Positions 49,887 through 61,162 of a stretch of 64,000 bases of DNA are shown here, in pieces (within the stretch, counting starts at the first letter, position 1; the number at the start of each line of letters is the position of its first letter). Both the position numbers and the translations under genes were made by a program. The notes beneath the pieces were generated by a model. The model made no database searches and was not told where the DNA came from. It saw only the letters and a list, made by a program, of their open reading frames with translations. The stretch is from CAIWHR01 sp963734055 (GTDB taxonomy: Bacteria; Pseudomonadota; Gammaproteobacteria; Burkholderiales; Casimicrobiaceae), in contig CAVTFQ010000010.1 in the NCBI GenBank assembly GCA_963734055.1, positions 110,266-174,265 on the forward strand. The letters are read 5' to 3'.

Positions 49887-51041
49887 ATGATCGAAGCAGC
49901 CACCGCCGCGCCGAAGGCGAAGAAATCGGTCGCGCTGTCGGGCGTCACCGCCGGCAACACGGCGCTCTGCACGGTCGGCCGGACCGGCAATGACCTGGCC
50001 TACCGCGGCTACGACATCCTCGACCTCGCCGACCAGAGCGAGTTCGAGGAGATCGCGCACCTGCTCGTGCACGGCAAGCTGCCGACCGTCCCCGAGCTCC
50101 GCGCGTACAAGGCGAAGCTCCGGAGCCTGCGCGGACTGCCCGAGCCCTTGAAGGAGATCCTCGAGCGGATTCCCGCGGCCGCCCACCCGATGGATGTGAT
50201 GCGCACCGGCGTCTCGGCGCTCGGCACCGTGCTGCCCGAGAAGGACGGCCACGGCACGCCCGGCGCCCGCGACATCGCCGACCGGCTCATCGCCTCGCTC
50301 GGGTCGATGCTCCTCTACTGGTACCACTGGAGCCACAACGGCAAGCGGATCGAGGTCGAGACCGACGACGATTCGGTCGGGGGTCACTTCCTCCACCTGC
50401 TGCACGGAGTGGCGCCGAAGCCCCTGTGGGTCCGGGCCATGCACACGTCGCTCATCCTGTACGCCGAGCACGAGTTCAATGCGTCGACGTTCGCCGGCCG
50501 CGTGATCGCGGGGACGGGCTCCGACATCTACTCGGCCATCACCGGCGCCATCGGCGCGCTGCGCGGCCCCAAGCACGGCGGCGCGAACGAGGTCTCCTTC
50601 GAGATCCAGAAGCGCTACGACTCGGCGGCCGAGGCGGACGCCGACATCCGGCGCCGCGTCGAGGCCAAGGAGGTCGTCATCGGCTTCGGCCACCCGGTCT
50701 ACACGATCGCCGATCCGCGGAATGAGGTGATCAAGGAGATCGCGCGCGCGCTGTCGCAGGACGCCGGCAGCCTCAAGATGTTCGACATCGCCGTGCGGAT
50801 CGAGGCGGTGATGGCCGAGACCAAGAAGATGTTCGCGAACCTCGACTGGTACAGTGCGGTCAGCTACCACATGATGGGCGTGCCCACCGCCATGTTCACG
50901 CCGCTGTTCGTGATCTCGCGGACGACCGGCTGGGCGGCTCACGTCATCGAGCAGCGGACGGACGGCAAGATCATCCGTCCCTCCGCCAACTACATCGGCC
51001 CCGACGACCAGACGTTCGTGCCGCTCAAGGACCGCAAGTGA
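49887..51041 (+). CDS. prpC: 2-Methylcitrate synthase
   Basis: PrpC condenses propionyl-CoA with oxaloacetate. The 384 residues are shorter than GltA and of the PrpC type. They show TLCTVGRTGNDLAYRGYDI-like start features (GNTALCTVGRTGNDLAYRG), LYAEHEFNASTFAGRV, GAIGALRGPKHGGANE and GFGHPVYTIADPRNEVI. The methylcitrate cycle context (prpB before, prpD after) supports this over a second citrate synthase. The GTG of the next gene overlaps its stop. Confidence 0.95.
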   Translation: MIEAATAAPKAKKSVALSGVTAGNTALCTVGRTGNDLAYRGYDILDLADQSEFEEIAHLLVHGKLPTVPELRAYKAKLRSLRGLPEPLKEILERIPAAAHPMDVMRTGVSALGTVLPEKDGHGTPGARDIADRLIASLGSMLLYWYHWSHNGKRIEVETDDDSVGGHFLHLLHGVAPKPLWVRAMHTSLILYAEHEFNASTFAGRVIAGTGSDIYSAITGAIGALRGPKHGGANEVSFEIQKRYDSAAEADADIRRRVEAKEVVIGFGHPVYTIADPRNEVIKEIARALSQDAGSLKMFDIAVRIEAVMAETKKMFANLDWYSAVSYHMMGVPTAMFTPLFVISRTTGWAAHVIEQRTDGKIIRPSANYIGPDDQTFVPLKDRK

Positions 51042-51376
51042 AGGTCGCTTGCGCCGTGGCAGTGCTCGCGCTCGCGGGCGCGGTCGCGGATCCGGCCGCG
51101 GCGGCCCGCGGCGATGCGCCGTTCGTCGTCACCTACCGCTGCGACGGCGGCCGCTGGCTCGTGGTCGGCTATCCCGCATTCAAGGACGCGCGCACGGCGC
51201 CGGTTCGGATCACCTGGGAAGGTCGCACGGTGCTGCTCGGCCCGGCCCGCGCGGGGTCCGGCGCACGCTACGTCAACGCGCAGGCGAGTCTCGAATGGTG
51301 GAGCAAGGGCACCGGCGGCACGCTCAGCAGGCTCAGTACCCATCGCCCGTTATTGACCGGCTGCGTCGAAGCCTGA
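51038..51376 (+). CDS. MliC-like small exported protein inside the prp operon
   Basis: This 112-residue protein has a probable signal peptide (VACAVAVLALAGAVADPAAAA) and two cysteines framing a compact beta-type domain (YRCDGGRWLVVGYP, then GARYVNAQASLEWWSKGTGG, ending TGCVEA). The pattern resembles the MliC/C-type lysozyme inhibitor domain. The start GTG shares bases with the prpC TGA. Nothing in the sequence links it to propionate metabolism, so its place between prpC and prpD is odd. Confidence 0.6.
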   Translation: MKVACAVAVLALAGAVADPAAAARGDAPFVVTYRCDGGRWLVVGYPAFKDARTAPVRITWEGRTVLLGPARAGSGARYVNAQASLEWWSKGTGGTLSRLSTHRPLLTGCVEA

Positions 51377-51413
51377 CCCGCGCCGCCCTCCACCCTCCTG
51401 TGACCGCCTCCCC

Positions 51414-52865
51414 ATGTCCGCACCGATCTCGAACGTTCGCCCCAAGCCCGACCAAGTCCTCGTCGACATCGCCGACTACGTCTCGAAGTACCGGATCAAG
51501 AGCGATCTCGCCTACGAGACCGCGCGCAACTGCCTGATCGACACGCTGGGCTGCGGCCTCGAGGCGCTGACCTACCCCGCGTGCACGAAGCTCATGGGCC
51601 CGATCGTGCCGGGCACGATCGTTCCGAACGGCGCCAGGGTGCCGGGCACCTCGTTCCAGCTCGATCCCGTGCAGGCCGCGTGGAACATCGGCGCGATGAT
51701 CCGCTGGCTCGACTTCAACGACACGTGGCTCGCCGCCGAGTGGGGACATCCGTCCGACAACCTGGGCGGCATCCTGGCGACGGCGGACTGGCTGTCCCGC
51801 AACGCGGTCGCCGCCGGGAAGCCGCCGCTCGCGATGAAGGACGTGCTGACCGGAATGATCAAGGCGCACGAGATCCAAGGGGTGATCGCCCTCGAGAACA
51901 GCTTCAACCGGGTCGGCCTCGACCACGTCGTGCTCGTCAAGGTCGCGTCCACGGCCGTCGTCGCGCAGATGCTGGGGCTCTCCCGTGACGAGATCATCGA
52001 TGCGGTGTCGCTCGCCTGGGTCGACGGCCAGTCGCTCCGGACCTACCGGCACGCGCCGAACACCGGCTCGCGCAAGAGCTGGGCGGCGGGTGACGCGACT
52101 TCGCGCGCGGTCCGTCTCGCGCTGATCGCGAAGACCGGCGAGATGGGCTACCCGTCGGTGCTGACGGCGAAGACCTGGGGCTTCTACGACGTGCTGTTCA
52201 AGGGGAAGCCGTTCGCCTTCCAGCGCCCCTACGGCAGCTACGTGATGGAAAACGTGCTGTTCAAGATCAGCTTCCCCGCGGAGTTCCACTCGCAGACCGC
52301 GGTCGAGGCCGCGATGACCCTGCACCGCGAGCTCGCGAAGGCGGGCAGGACCGCCGAGGACATCAAGCACATCACGATCCGCACCCACGAAGCGTGCATC
52401 CGGATCATCGACAAGAAGGGGCCGCTCGCGAACCCCGCCGACCGCGACCACTGCATCCAGTACATGGTGGCGGTCCCGCTCCTGTTCGGCCGGCTGACTG
52501 CCGGCGACTACGAGGACCGCGTCGCCGCCGACCCCAGGATCGACGCGCTCCGCGCCAGGATCGACTGTGAGGAAGACCCGGGGTTCACGAAGGATTACCA
52601 CGATCCCGACAAGCGGTCGATCGCCAACGCGCTGACCGTCGAGTTCAAGGACGGGCGCAAGCTCAAGGAAGTCGTCGTCGAGTACCCGATCGGCCACAGG
52701 CGCCGACGGAAGGAGGGCATTCCGCTGCTCGTCGAGAAGTTCCGCACCAACCTCGCGCGCCGGTTTCCCGCGAAACAGCAGGCGGCGATCCTCGCGGCGA
52801 GCCTCGACCAGAAGCGCCTCGAGGCGATGCCGGTCCACGAATACGTCGATCTTTACGCGGTCTGA
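51414..52865 (+). CDS. prpD: 2-Methylcitrate dehydratase
   Basis: PrpD is an iron-sulfur-independent dehydratase that converts 2-methylcitrate to 2-methyl-cis-aconitate. The 483 residues belong to the MmgE/PrpD family, with ARNCLIDTLGCGLEAL, MIRWLDFNDTWLAAEWGHPSDN, KSWAAGDATSRAVRLA and IRTHEACIRIIDKKGPL. Presence of PrpD means the AcnD/PrpF route is not needed here. AcnA downstream could do the rehydration step. Confidence 0.95.
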   Translation: MSAPISNVRPKPDQVLVDIADYVSKYRIKSDLAYETARNCLIDTLGCGLEALTYPACTKLMGPIVPGTIVPNGARVPGTSFQLDPVQAAWNIGAMIRWLDFNDTWLAAEWGHPSDNLGGILATADWLSRNAVAAGKPPLAMKDVLTGMIKAHEIQGVIALENSFNRVGLDHVVLVKVASTAVVAQMLGLSRDEIIDAVSLAWVDGQSLRTYRHAPNTGSRKSWAAGDATSRAVRLALIAKTGEMGYPSVLTAKTWGFYDVLFKGKPFAFQRPYGSYVMENVLFKISFPAEFHSQTAVEAAMTLHRELAKAGRTAEDIKHITIRTHEACIRIIDKKGPLANPADRDHCIQYMVAVPLLFGRLTAGDYEDRVAADPRIDALRARIDCEEDPGFTKDYHDPDKRSIANALTVEFKDGRKLKEVVVEYPIGHRRRRKEGIPLLVEKFRTNLARRFPAKQQAAILAASLDQKRLEAMPVHEYVDLYAV

Positions 52866-52924
52866 CGTTTACCTTTGCGCGGCGACGATCGACAATACGC
52901 GTCTTCTCAGCACCGGAGGTCCGC

Positions 52925-53443
52925 ATGAAGATGCCCTTCCCTCTCGCCGCGCTCGGCGGCGCCGTCGCGCTCGCCGCGGCGAACGCGCTCGCCGTCGACT
53001 TCCCCACGCTCAAGGCAGGCATGTGGGAGTCGCAGGTCGCGCGCCAGGGAGTCCCGCAGAAAGCCCCCGCAATGAAGATGTGCACGGACGCATCGCTGCA
53101 GAAGGAGATGATGGACGCCGGCATGGGGCAGATGAAGGAGCTCTGCTCGAAGAACGACATCCGGCGCGAGGGCAACAAGGTCTACGGGAACGCCGTGTGC
53201 AAATTCGGCGAGTCGACGATGAAGTCCACGTCGGTGACGACGTTCACCGGCGACACCGCATACCACATCGAGATCAAGTCGACGTATGACCCGCCGATGG
53301 CGGGCAAGTCGTCGGGCAGCACGGTCATCGACGCGAAGTGGACCGGCCCCTGCCCGGCCGGCATGCAGGCGGGCGACGTGCTCCTGCCCGACGGCCGCAA
53401 GGTCAACATGCGCGCGAAGGGCGCCGGCCAGAAGCAGCCCTAG
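52925..53443 (+). CDS. DUF3617 family secreted protein
   Basis: This 172-residue exported protein has a signal peptide (PLAALGGAVALAAANALAVD) and the DUF3617 pattern: KAGMWESQVAR near the start, cysteines at MCTDASL, LCSKND and VCKFGE, and a final TGPCPAGMQAGD. The function is unknown. A GGAGG ribosome site precedes ATG 52925. It stands between prpD and acnA and may simply be carried in the same transcript. Confidence 0.8.
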   Translation: MKMPFPLAALGGAVALAAANALAVDFPTLKAGMWESQVARQGVPQKAPAMKMCTDASLQKEMMDAGMGQMKELCSKNDIRREGNKVYGNAVCKFGESTMKSTSVTTFTGDTAYHIEIKSTYDPPMAGKSSGSTVIDAKWTGPCPAGMQAGDVLLPDGRKVNMRAKGAGQKQP

Positions 53444-53474
53444 CGCCCGCGCTTCCATTGCCCGGAGAATCGAC

Positions 53475-56309
<2,835 letters not shown>

Positions 56310-56358
56310 CGGGGCCGCTCCGGCGCGAGCCCCGTGCGCCGGCCTCGTTCCGCTCCTC

Positions 56359-57579
56359 ATGACCGACGGGGGCCCCTCCCGCGCGCTCCCTCGCGAGCGC
56401 ATGCTGGTCGTGCTGATCGGTTTCTATCTGATGCTGCAGCCGCTCGCGACCGACTTCTACCTGGCGTCGCTGCCGGGGCTCGCGCGCACGTTTGACACGA
56501 CCGCAGCGCAGGCGCAGCTCACCTTGTCGATCTTCGTTCTCGCGTTCGGACTCATGCAGCTCGTCGCGGGTCCGCTCTCGGACCGCTACGGCCGGCGCCC
56601 GGTGCTCCTCGTCGGCGTGGCGCTGTACGCCCTCGCGAGCATTGCCTGCGCGCTCGCGCCTTCGATCGCGGTGCTGATCGCCGCCCGGTTCGTGCAGGCG
56701 GTCGGCTGTTGTGCGGCGGTCGTCGTCGCGCGCGCCATCGTCCGCGACGTATTCGATCCACGGGCTGGCGCGCACGCAGTCGCGCAGGCATCGTCGATCC
56801 TCGCGCTGGGTCCGCTGTTCGGCCCGATCCTCGGCAGCCTCCTCGAAGTGCGCTTCGGGTATCGCGCGGCGTTCGTCGTCATCGCGATGATCGCGCTCGC
56901 GCTGCTCTGGGCCACCGCATCGCGACTGCCGGAGACCAACCGGCAGCTCGATCGGCATGCGACGCGCGCGCGCTCTCTCGCAGCCAACTACGGGGCCGTG
57001 CTCCGCTCGGCGGGATTTCGGGCGCACACACTCGTCGGCGCCGCGACCTACGGCGGCTTGTTCGCGTTCATCTCCGGCTCGCCGTTCGTCATGACGCAGC
57101 TCATGGGCGTGCCCATCGCGTGGTTCGGCTTCGGCTGGGCGTTTTGCGTTTCGGGTTACCTGCTGGGGACGATCGCATGCCGCCGCCTGCTCGCCCGTCG
57201 CAGCGTCGCGCAGACGCTGCAGGCCGGCGCGGCACTCGCGCTCGCGGCCGCCGCCGCGATGACCGCACTCGCGGCGGCCGGCGTGCACCACTGGGCCGCG
57301 CTGCTCATTCCTCAGTTCGCTTATTTCGCCGCCCATGGCATCAATTTCCCGTGCGCGCAGGCGGGAAGCGTCGCGCCCTTCGAGCGTCGTGCCGGCGCCG
57401 CCGCGGGATTGTTCGGCTTTCTGTTGATGATGGCCGCTGCGCTGATCGGCTTCTGGATCGGAGTGTCGTGGAACGGGACCGTCTACCCGCTGGTGCTGAC
57501 CGTGGCAGCCGCCGCCCTCGTCGTGTTCGCCACGGTCAACCTCGGGATCGCGCGGCGACCATCGCCCGCCGGCACTTGA
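56359..57579 (+). CDS. Bcr/CflA-type MFS efflux transporter
   Basis: This 406-residue protein has 12 hydrophobic segments of the major facilitator superfamily. The sequence LQPLATDFYLASLPGLARTF with QLTLSIFVLAFGLMQLVAGP and LSDRYGRRPVLL is the Bcr/CflA drug-exporter pattern (TDxYLP-like motif and motif A). It starts 49 bases after acnA. The substrate is unknown; the family exports bicyclomycin, chloramphenicol or sulfonamides in characterised cases. Confidence 0.9.
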   Translation: MTDGGPSRALPRERMLVVLIGFYLMLQPLATDFYLASLPGLARTFDTTAAQAQLTLSIFVLAFGLMQLVAGPLSDRYGRRPVLLVGVALYALASIACALAPSIAVLIAARFVQAVGCCAAVVVARAIVRDVFDPRAGAHAVAQASSILALGPLFGPILGSLLEVRFGYRAAFVVIAMIALALLWATASRLPETNRQLDRHATRARSLAANYGAVLRSAGFRAHTLVGAATYGGLFAFISGSPFVMTQLMGVPIAWFGFGWAFCVSGYLLGTIACRRLLARRSVAQTLQAGAALALAAAAAMTALAAAGVHHWAALLIPQFAYFAAHGINFPCAQAGSVAPFERRAGAAAGLFGFLLMMAAALIGFWIGVSWNGTVYPLVLTVAAAALVVFATVNLGIARRPSPAGT

Positions 57580-57598
57580 AGACGCACTCCGCGATCAT

Positions 57599-57627
57599 TT
57601 CGCAGTGCAGCAAAAACAGGCTACAAT
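57599..57627 (+). promoter_or_regulatory. Promoter of the repeat lipoprotein gene
   Basis: TACAAT (57622-57627) is preceded by TTCGCA (57599-57604) at 17 bases. The transcript would start near 57634, about 80 bases before ATG 57713. A CAGGAG ribosome site lies at about 57701-57706. Confidence 0.5.
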
Positions 57628-57712
57628 AGTCCGTTTGCAAGGCTCCGCTTCCGCCTGCATCCCGCGCGGCTGCGGCGCCTCCACCCATCCTCAATTTCGA
57701 CAGGAGACCCCG

Positions 57713-58006
57713 ATGAAATCCCGCCTCATTGCCGTACTCGCTGCCGCCAGTCTGGCCGTGACGCTCGCCGCGTGCGGCGATAGCGGCAAGGAAGCCAAGG
57801 AAGCCGCCGACAAGGCCGCCGCCGCGACCAAGGAAGCTGCCGACAAGGCTGCCGCCGCGACGAAGGAAGCGGCTGACAAGGCCGCCGCCGCGACGAAGGA
57901 AGCCGCCGACAAGGCCGCGGAAGCCACGAAGGAAGCCGCCGACAAGGCCGCCGCTGGGAACGCACCCGCGATGGCGCCAGCCGCAGAACCGGCCAAGAAG
58001 CAGTAG
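57713..58006 (+). CDS. Lipoprotein with five 11-residue Ala/Lys-rich repeats (LEA-like)
   Basis: This is a 97-residue protein. The signal peptide ends in the lipobox LAAC (Cys 21), so the mature protein would be lipid-anchored. Residues 29-83 are five consecutive 11-mers of the form KEAADKAAAAT, an amphipathic helix with an 11-residue period like group 3 LEA proteins. The tail is Ala/Pro-rich and ends KKQ. It could be an extended helix spanning the periplasm or a desiccation/stress protectant; neither is proven. The gene is monocistronic, with its own promoter and a strong terminator. Confidence 0.85.
   Translation: MKSRLIAVLAAASLAVTLAACGDSGKEAKEAADKAAAATKEAADKAAAATKEAADKAAAATKEAADKAAEATKEAADKAAAGNAPAMAPAAEPAKKQ
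57797..57961 (+). repeat. Five 33-bp tandem repeats within the lipoprotein gene
   Basis: The units are in register with the codons and have nearly the same sequence (AAGGAAGC.GC.GACAAGG). They are a likely site of unit gain or loss by slippage. The 33-bp length keeps the frame whatever the copy number. Confidence 0.9.
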
Positions 58007-58031
58007 CGCAACGCCATCACTCGGCAGGACC

Positions 58032-58062
58032 AGACGCCGGCCCTGCGCCGGCGTCTTTCTTT
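58032..58062 (+). terminator. Rho-independent terminator of the lipoprotein gene
   Basis: A perfect 10-bp stem AGACGCCGGC/GCCGGCGTCT (58032-58041 and 58047-58056) with a 5-base loop is followed by TTCTTT. It starts 25 bases after the stop codon. Confidence 0.85.
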
Positions 58063-58078
58063 GGCGCAGGGGCCCTAG

Positions 58079-59413
58079 CAGTTTGTTGAAATTCGGCTTG
58101 TAAGTGCGAGGTTTTCGTCTATCGTTCTGGTGAGGGTTTTCATCGGCAATCCTTCGAGGTCAGAGCGATGCGCGGCCCAGATGTCATGCAGGACACGCTG
58201 TTCTCGGTACGGAGTCTGGAGAGCTACGTGCCGGCGGATCATCCGTTGCGTCCGGTGCGCGACATCCTGAACGAGGCGCTCAAGCGCATGGATCCGCTGT
58301 TTGCCGCGATGTACGCGCCAGCCGGCCGCGACTCGATCGCGCCGGAGAAGCTGCTGCGGGCGCTGATGCTGCAAGTGCTCTACGGCGTACGCAGCGAACG
58401 GATGCTGATCGAGCAGTTGGGCTACAACCTGCTGTTTCGCTGGTTTGTCGGGCTGGCGATGCAGGATGATCCGTGGGATCACTCGACCTTTTCCAAGAAC
58501 CGCGATCGGTTGATCGAGCATGACGCCTGCCAGGTGCTGTTCGAGGAAGTGCTGGCGCAGGCCCGCGCGAAAGGGCTGTTGAGTGCTGAGCACTTTTCGG
58601 TGGACGGCACGCTGGTTCGCGCTTGGGCCTCGCAGAAGAGCGTCGTGCCCAAGGATGGGCCACCGCCACCGGCGAGCGGTTCGAAGAGCAATCCCGAGGT
58701 CAACTTCCGCGGCCAGCCGCGCACCAACGATACCCATGAAAGTCGTACCGATCCCGATGCGCGGCTCTATCGCAAGAGCAAGAATGCCGAGGCGCTGCCG
58801 TATTACATGGGCCATGCGCTGATGGAGAATCGCAATGGACTGGTGGTCGACCACCGGCTGACCCACGCGACCGGCAAGGCGGAACGCGAGGCCGCCATCG
58901 AGATGTTGGCGGCGCAGCCCGGAGCAACGCCCAAGACCGTCGGCGCCGATAAAGGCTATGACACCGCTGACTTCGTCGCTGACTGCCGCGCCATCGGGGT
59001 GACACCGCATGTCGCCCAGAACACCAAGCACCGCGCCAGCGCGATCGATGAGCGCACGACTCGCCATCCCGGCTACGCAGTCAGTCAAATCATTCGCAAG
59101 CTGATCGAAACCATCTTCGGCGATGGCAAGCAGCACGGTACGCTTCGCCAACTGAAACTGCGCGGCATTGAACGCGCCGAGTTGGTATTCGCCATGACCA
59201 TGACCGCCGTGAACTTGCGTCGGCTGCCGAAACTCTTCGCGGAAAGCGGGTGATCGACAGGAAAGGTGTCTCCGCTGTACGCCAAAGCGACCCGAAACGA
59301 CCGCCAAACCAGGTCGAACCGGGTGGCGCGAGGCGAAATCCCACGTCCTGTCGCTCAAACAAACCATTTCAGGATGCGCCGGTGTTCAAATTGAGCCGCA
59401 TTTCAACGAACTG
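58079..59413 (+). mobile_element. Complete IS element, IS5/IS1182-like, 1335 bp
   Basis: The terminal inverted repeats begin CAGTTTGTTGAAATTCGGCT on the left and CAGTTCGTTGAAATGCGGCT on the right (reverse complement), with two mismatches in 20 bases. Both ends are flanked by CTAG (58075-58078 and 59414-59417), a probable 4-bp target duplication. The element carries one intact transposase gene and appears recent and potentially active. The right-hand CTAG supplies the stop codon of the neighbouring parA. Confidence 0.88.
58168..59253 (+). CDS. IS5/IS1182-like DDE transposase
   Basis: This 361-residue transposase has an N-terminal DUF772-type domain (LESYVPADHPLRPVRDILNEAL, LLRALMLQVLYGVRSERMLIEQ). 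A DDE/RNase H-like catalytic domain follows. The first Asp is likely in HFSVDGTLVRAWAS, the second in VGADKGYDTADFV, and the Glu in RKLIETIFGDGKQHG. The reading frame is intact. The family call between IS5 and IS1182 is not certain from reading alone. Confidence 0.92.
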   Translation: MRGPDVMQDTLFSVRSLESYVPADHPLRPVRDILNEALKRMDPLFAAMYAPAGRDSIAPEKLLRALMLQVLYGVRSERMLIEQLGYNLLFRWFVGLAMQDDPWDHSTFSKNRDRLIEHDACQVLFEEVLAQARAKGLLSAEHFSVDGTLVRAWASQKSVVPKDGPPPPASGSKSNPEVNFRGQPRTNDTHESRTDPDARLYRKSKNAEALPYYMGHALMENRNGLVVDHRLTHATGKAEREAAIEMLAAQPGATPKTVGADKGYDTADFVADCRAIGVTPHVAQNTKHRASAIDERTTRHPGYAVSQIIRKLIETIFGDGKQHGTLRQLKLRGIERAELVFAMTMTAVNLRRLPKLFAESG

Positions 59414-60058
59414 CTAGCCCGACGTCGGCGCCGCGTGACGCGCGATCCAGCGGGTGAGCGGCCGCCATTGTTCCCAGTCCTGCTCGGCGCGCGAGCGCGG
59501 CAGGTCGAACACCGTGGCGCCGTCGCGGGCGCAGTGCACGTACACCTGGGTGTCGCGCAGGTGTGCGATCAGGGGGAACTCGAACTGCGGCAGGAATGCG
59601 TCGAGCTCGGCGGCGCTGCGCGTGCGCGCGTCGACGCGCATCGCAACGATACCGATCGCGAGCGCGCCCTGCTTCACGGCCTTGTAGTTCGCGATAGCCG
59701 AAAGGAAGTGTGCGGTTGCCGCCATGTCGAAGGCTGACGGCGTCAGTGGCACCAGCATGACGTCGGCGTGCTGGACGGCGTCGCGCAGCTCCTCGCCGTG
59801 CAGGCCCGCCGCGGTGTCGACGACGACCCACTGCGGATCGGCTTCCTTGATCCTCTTCCTCGACGCGTCGTGCGGGAGCGCGACGACCGCCGGAAACAGC
59901 GCCGGCCGCCGGTCGAGCCACTCGGTCGCCGAGCGCTGCGGATCGCGGTCGACCAGCGCCACCCGCTGCCGCTTGCCGGCGAGCCACCCTGCGACGTTGG
60001 TGGCCACGGTGGTCTTGCCGCTTCCCCCTTTCGGATTGGCGACGAGAATCGTCTGCAT
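59414..60058 (-). CDS. Orphan ParA family ATPase
   Basis: This 214-residue deviant Walker ATPase has the signature PKGGSGKTTVATNVAGWLAG, an A'-like VALVDRDPQRSATEWLDRR and WVVVDTAAGLHG. It belongs to the ParA/MinD group of short cargo-positioning ATPases. No parB or parS-like neighbour is present, so a role in chromosome partition is unlikely. Positioning of some protein cargo is more plausible. It is divergent from ttcA. Its TAG stop is made by the CTAG that flanks the IS element, and the protein appears complete. Confidence 0.88.
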   Translation of the reverse strand: MQTILVANPKGGSGKTTVATNVAGWLAGKRQRVALVDRDPQRSATEWLDRRPALFPAVVALPHDASRKRIKEADPQWVVVDTAAGLHGEELRDAVQHADVMLVPLTPSAFDMAATAHFLSAIANYKAVKQGALAIGIVAMRVDARTRSAAELDAFLPQFEFPLIAHLRDTQVYVHCARDGATVFDLPRSRAEQDWEQWRPLTRWIARHAAPTSG

Positions 60059-60132
60059 GACAGTCCCCCTGATCGGCGCCCGTATGGTACCCGAGGGGTC
60101 ATCGTCCGTCCCGTCGCGCGACAGCCGGTAGA

Positions 60133-61119
60133 ATGGCGGCCGACATGGACGAATCCGCCCCCCTCGGCACCGCCTCTCCGGCCACCGCGAGCGCGCGTCC
60201 GCGCGATCCGCGGCGGGCCGAGTTCGAGGCGAACAAGCTCCGAAAGCGATTGCGCCGCCAGGTCGGCCAAGCGATCGGCGACTATGCGCTGATCGAGCCC
60301 AGCGACCGCGTGATGGTGTGCGTGTCGGGGGGAAAGGACAGCTACGCGCTCCTCGACATCCTGCTCACGCTCAAGGATCGCGCGCCGTTCGGCTTCGAGG
60401 TGATCGCCGTCAACCTCGACCAGAAGCAGCCGGGCTATCCTGCGGACGTCCTGCCGCGGTATCTCACGGCGCGCGGCGCCCCGTTCCGGATCGAGACGCA
60501 GGACACCTACAGCGTCGTCAAGCGGGTGATTCCCGAGGGCGGCACGCTCTGCTCGCTCTGCTCGCGGCTCCGCCGCGGCGTCCTCTACCGCGTTGCGGGC
60601 GAGATCGGCGCGACGAAGATCGCGCTCGGCCACCATCGCGACGACCTGCTCGCGACGTTCTTCCTGAACCTGTTCTTCGGCGGCAAGCTCAAGACGATGC
60701 CGCCGAAGCTCGTCTCCGACGACGGCCGGCACATCGTGATCCGGCCGCTCGTCTACGTGCGGGAGCGCGACCTGGCCCGCTACGCCAGCCTCATGGCGTT
60801 TCCGATCATCCCCTGCAACCTCTGCGGCTCGCAGGAGCACCTTCAGCGCAAGCAGGTCACCGCGATGCTGCGCGAGTGGGAGCGGAAGCACCCGGGCCGC
60901 GTGGATTCGGTCTACAACGCGCTCGCCAAGGTCGTGCCGTCGCACCTCATGGATCGCGAGCTCTTCGACTTCGCCGCGGTGCGCGCAACCGGCCGCCCCG
61001 ATCCCTCGGGCGATCTCGCCTTCGACGTCGACGGCGAGCTCGAGCGCGCGGTGGAGCTCGCATCGCCGGCGCCGGTTCCTGATCCGGGCCTGCCGCGCAT
61101 CGCCGTGCGCGGCCGATGA
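60133..61119 (+). CDS. ttcA: tRNA 2-thiocytidine biosynthesis protein TtcA
   Basis: TtcA thiolates cytidine 32 of certain tRNAs using a [4Fe-4S] cluster and ATP. The 328 residues have the PP-loop VCVSGGKDSYALLDIL, the cluster CxxC pairs CSLCSRLRRG and CNLCGSQEHLQRK, and GHHRDDLLATFFLNLFFGGKL. The N-terminal ~30 residues are low-complexity Ala/Pro/Arg, so the true start could be later than ATG 60133. Confidence 0.94.
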   Translation: MAADMDESAPLGTASPATASARPRDPRRAEFEANKLRKRLRRQVGQAIGDYALIEPSDRVMVCVSGGKDSYALLDILLTLKDRAPFGFEVIAVNLDQKQPGYPADVLPRYLTARGAPFRIETQDTYSVVKRVIPEGGTLCSLCSRLRRGVLYRVAGEIGATKIALGHHRDDLLATFFLNLFFGGKLKTMPPKLVSDDGRHIVIRPLVYVRERDLARYASLMAFPIIPCNLCGSQEHLQRKQVTAMLREWERKHPGRVDSVYNALAKVVPSHLMDRELFDFAAVRATGRPDPSGDLAFDVDGELERAVELASPAPVPDPGLPRIAVRGR

Positions 61120-61162
61120 GCCGCGGCCGCGCGTGCCGACCGCGCGTCCTTGCGCGCGTCGC

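Noticed and set aside
57797..57961. CRISPR-like or satellite repeat
   Set aside because: The 33-bp units are contiguous, lack spacers and lie in frame within the lipoprotein gene.
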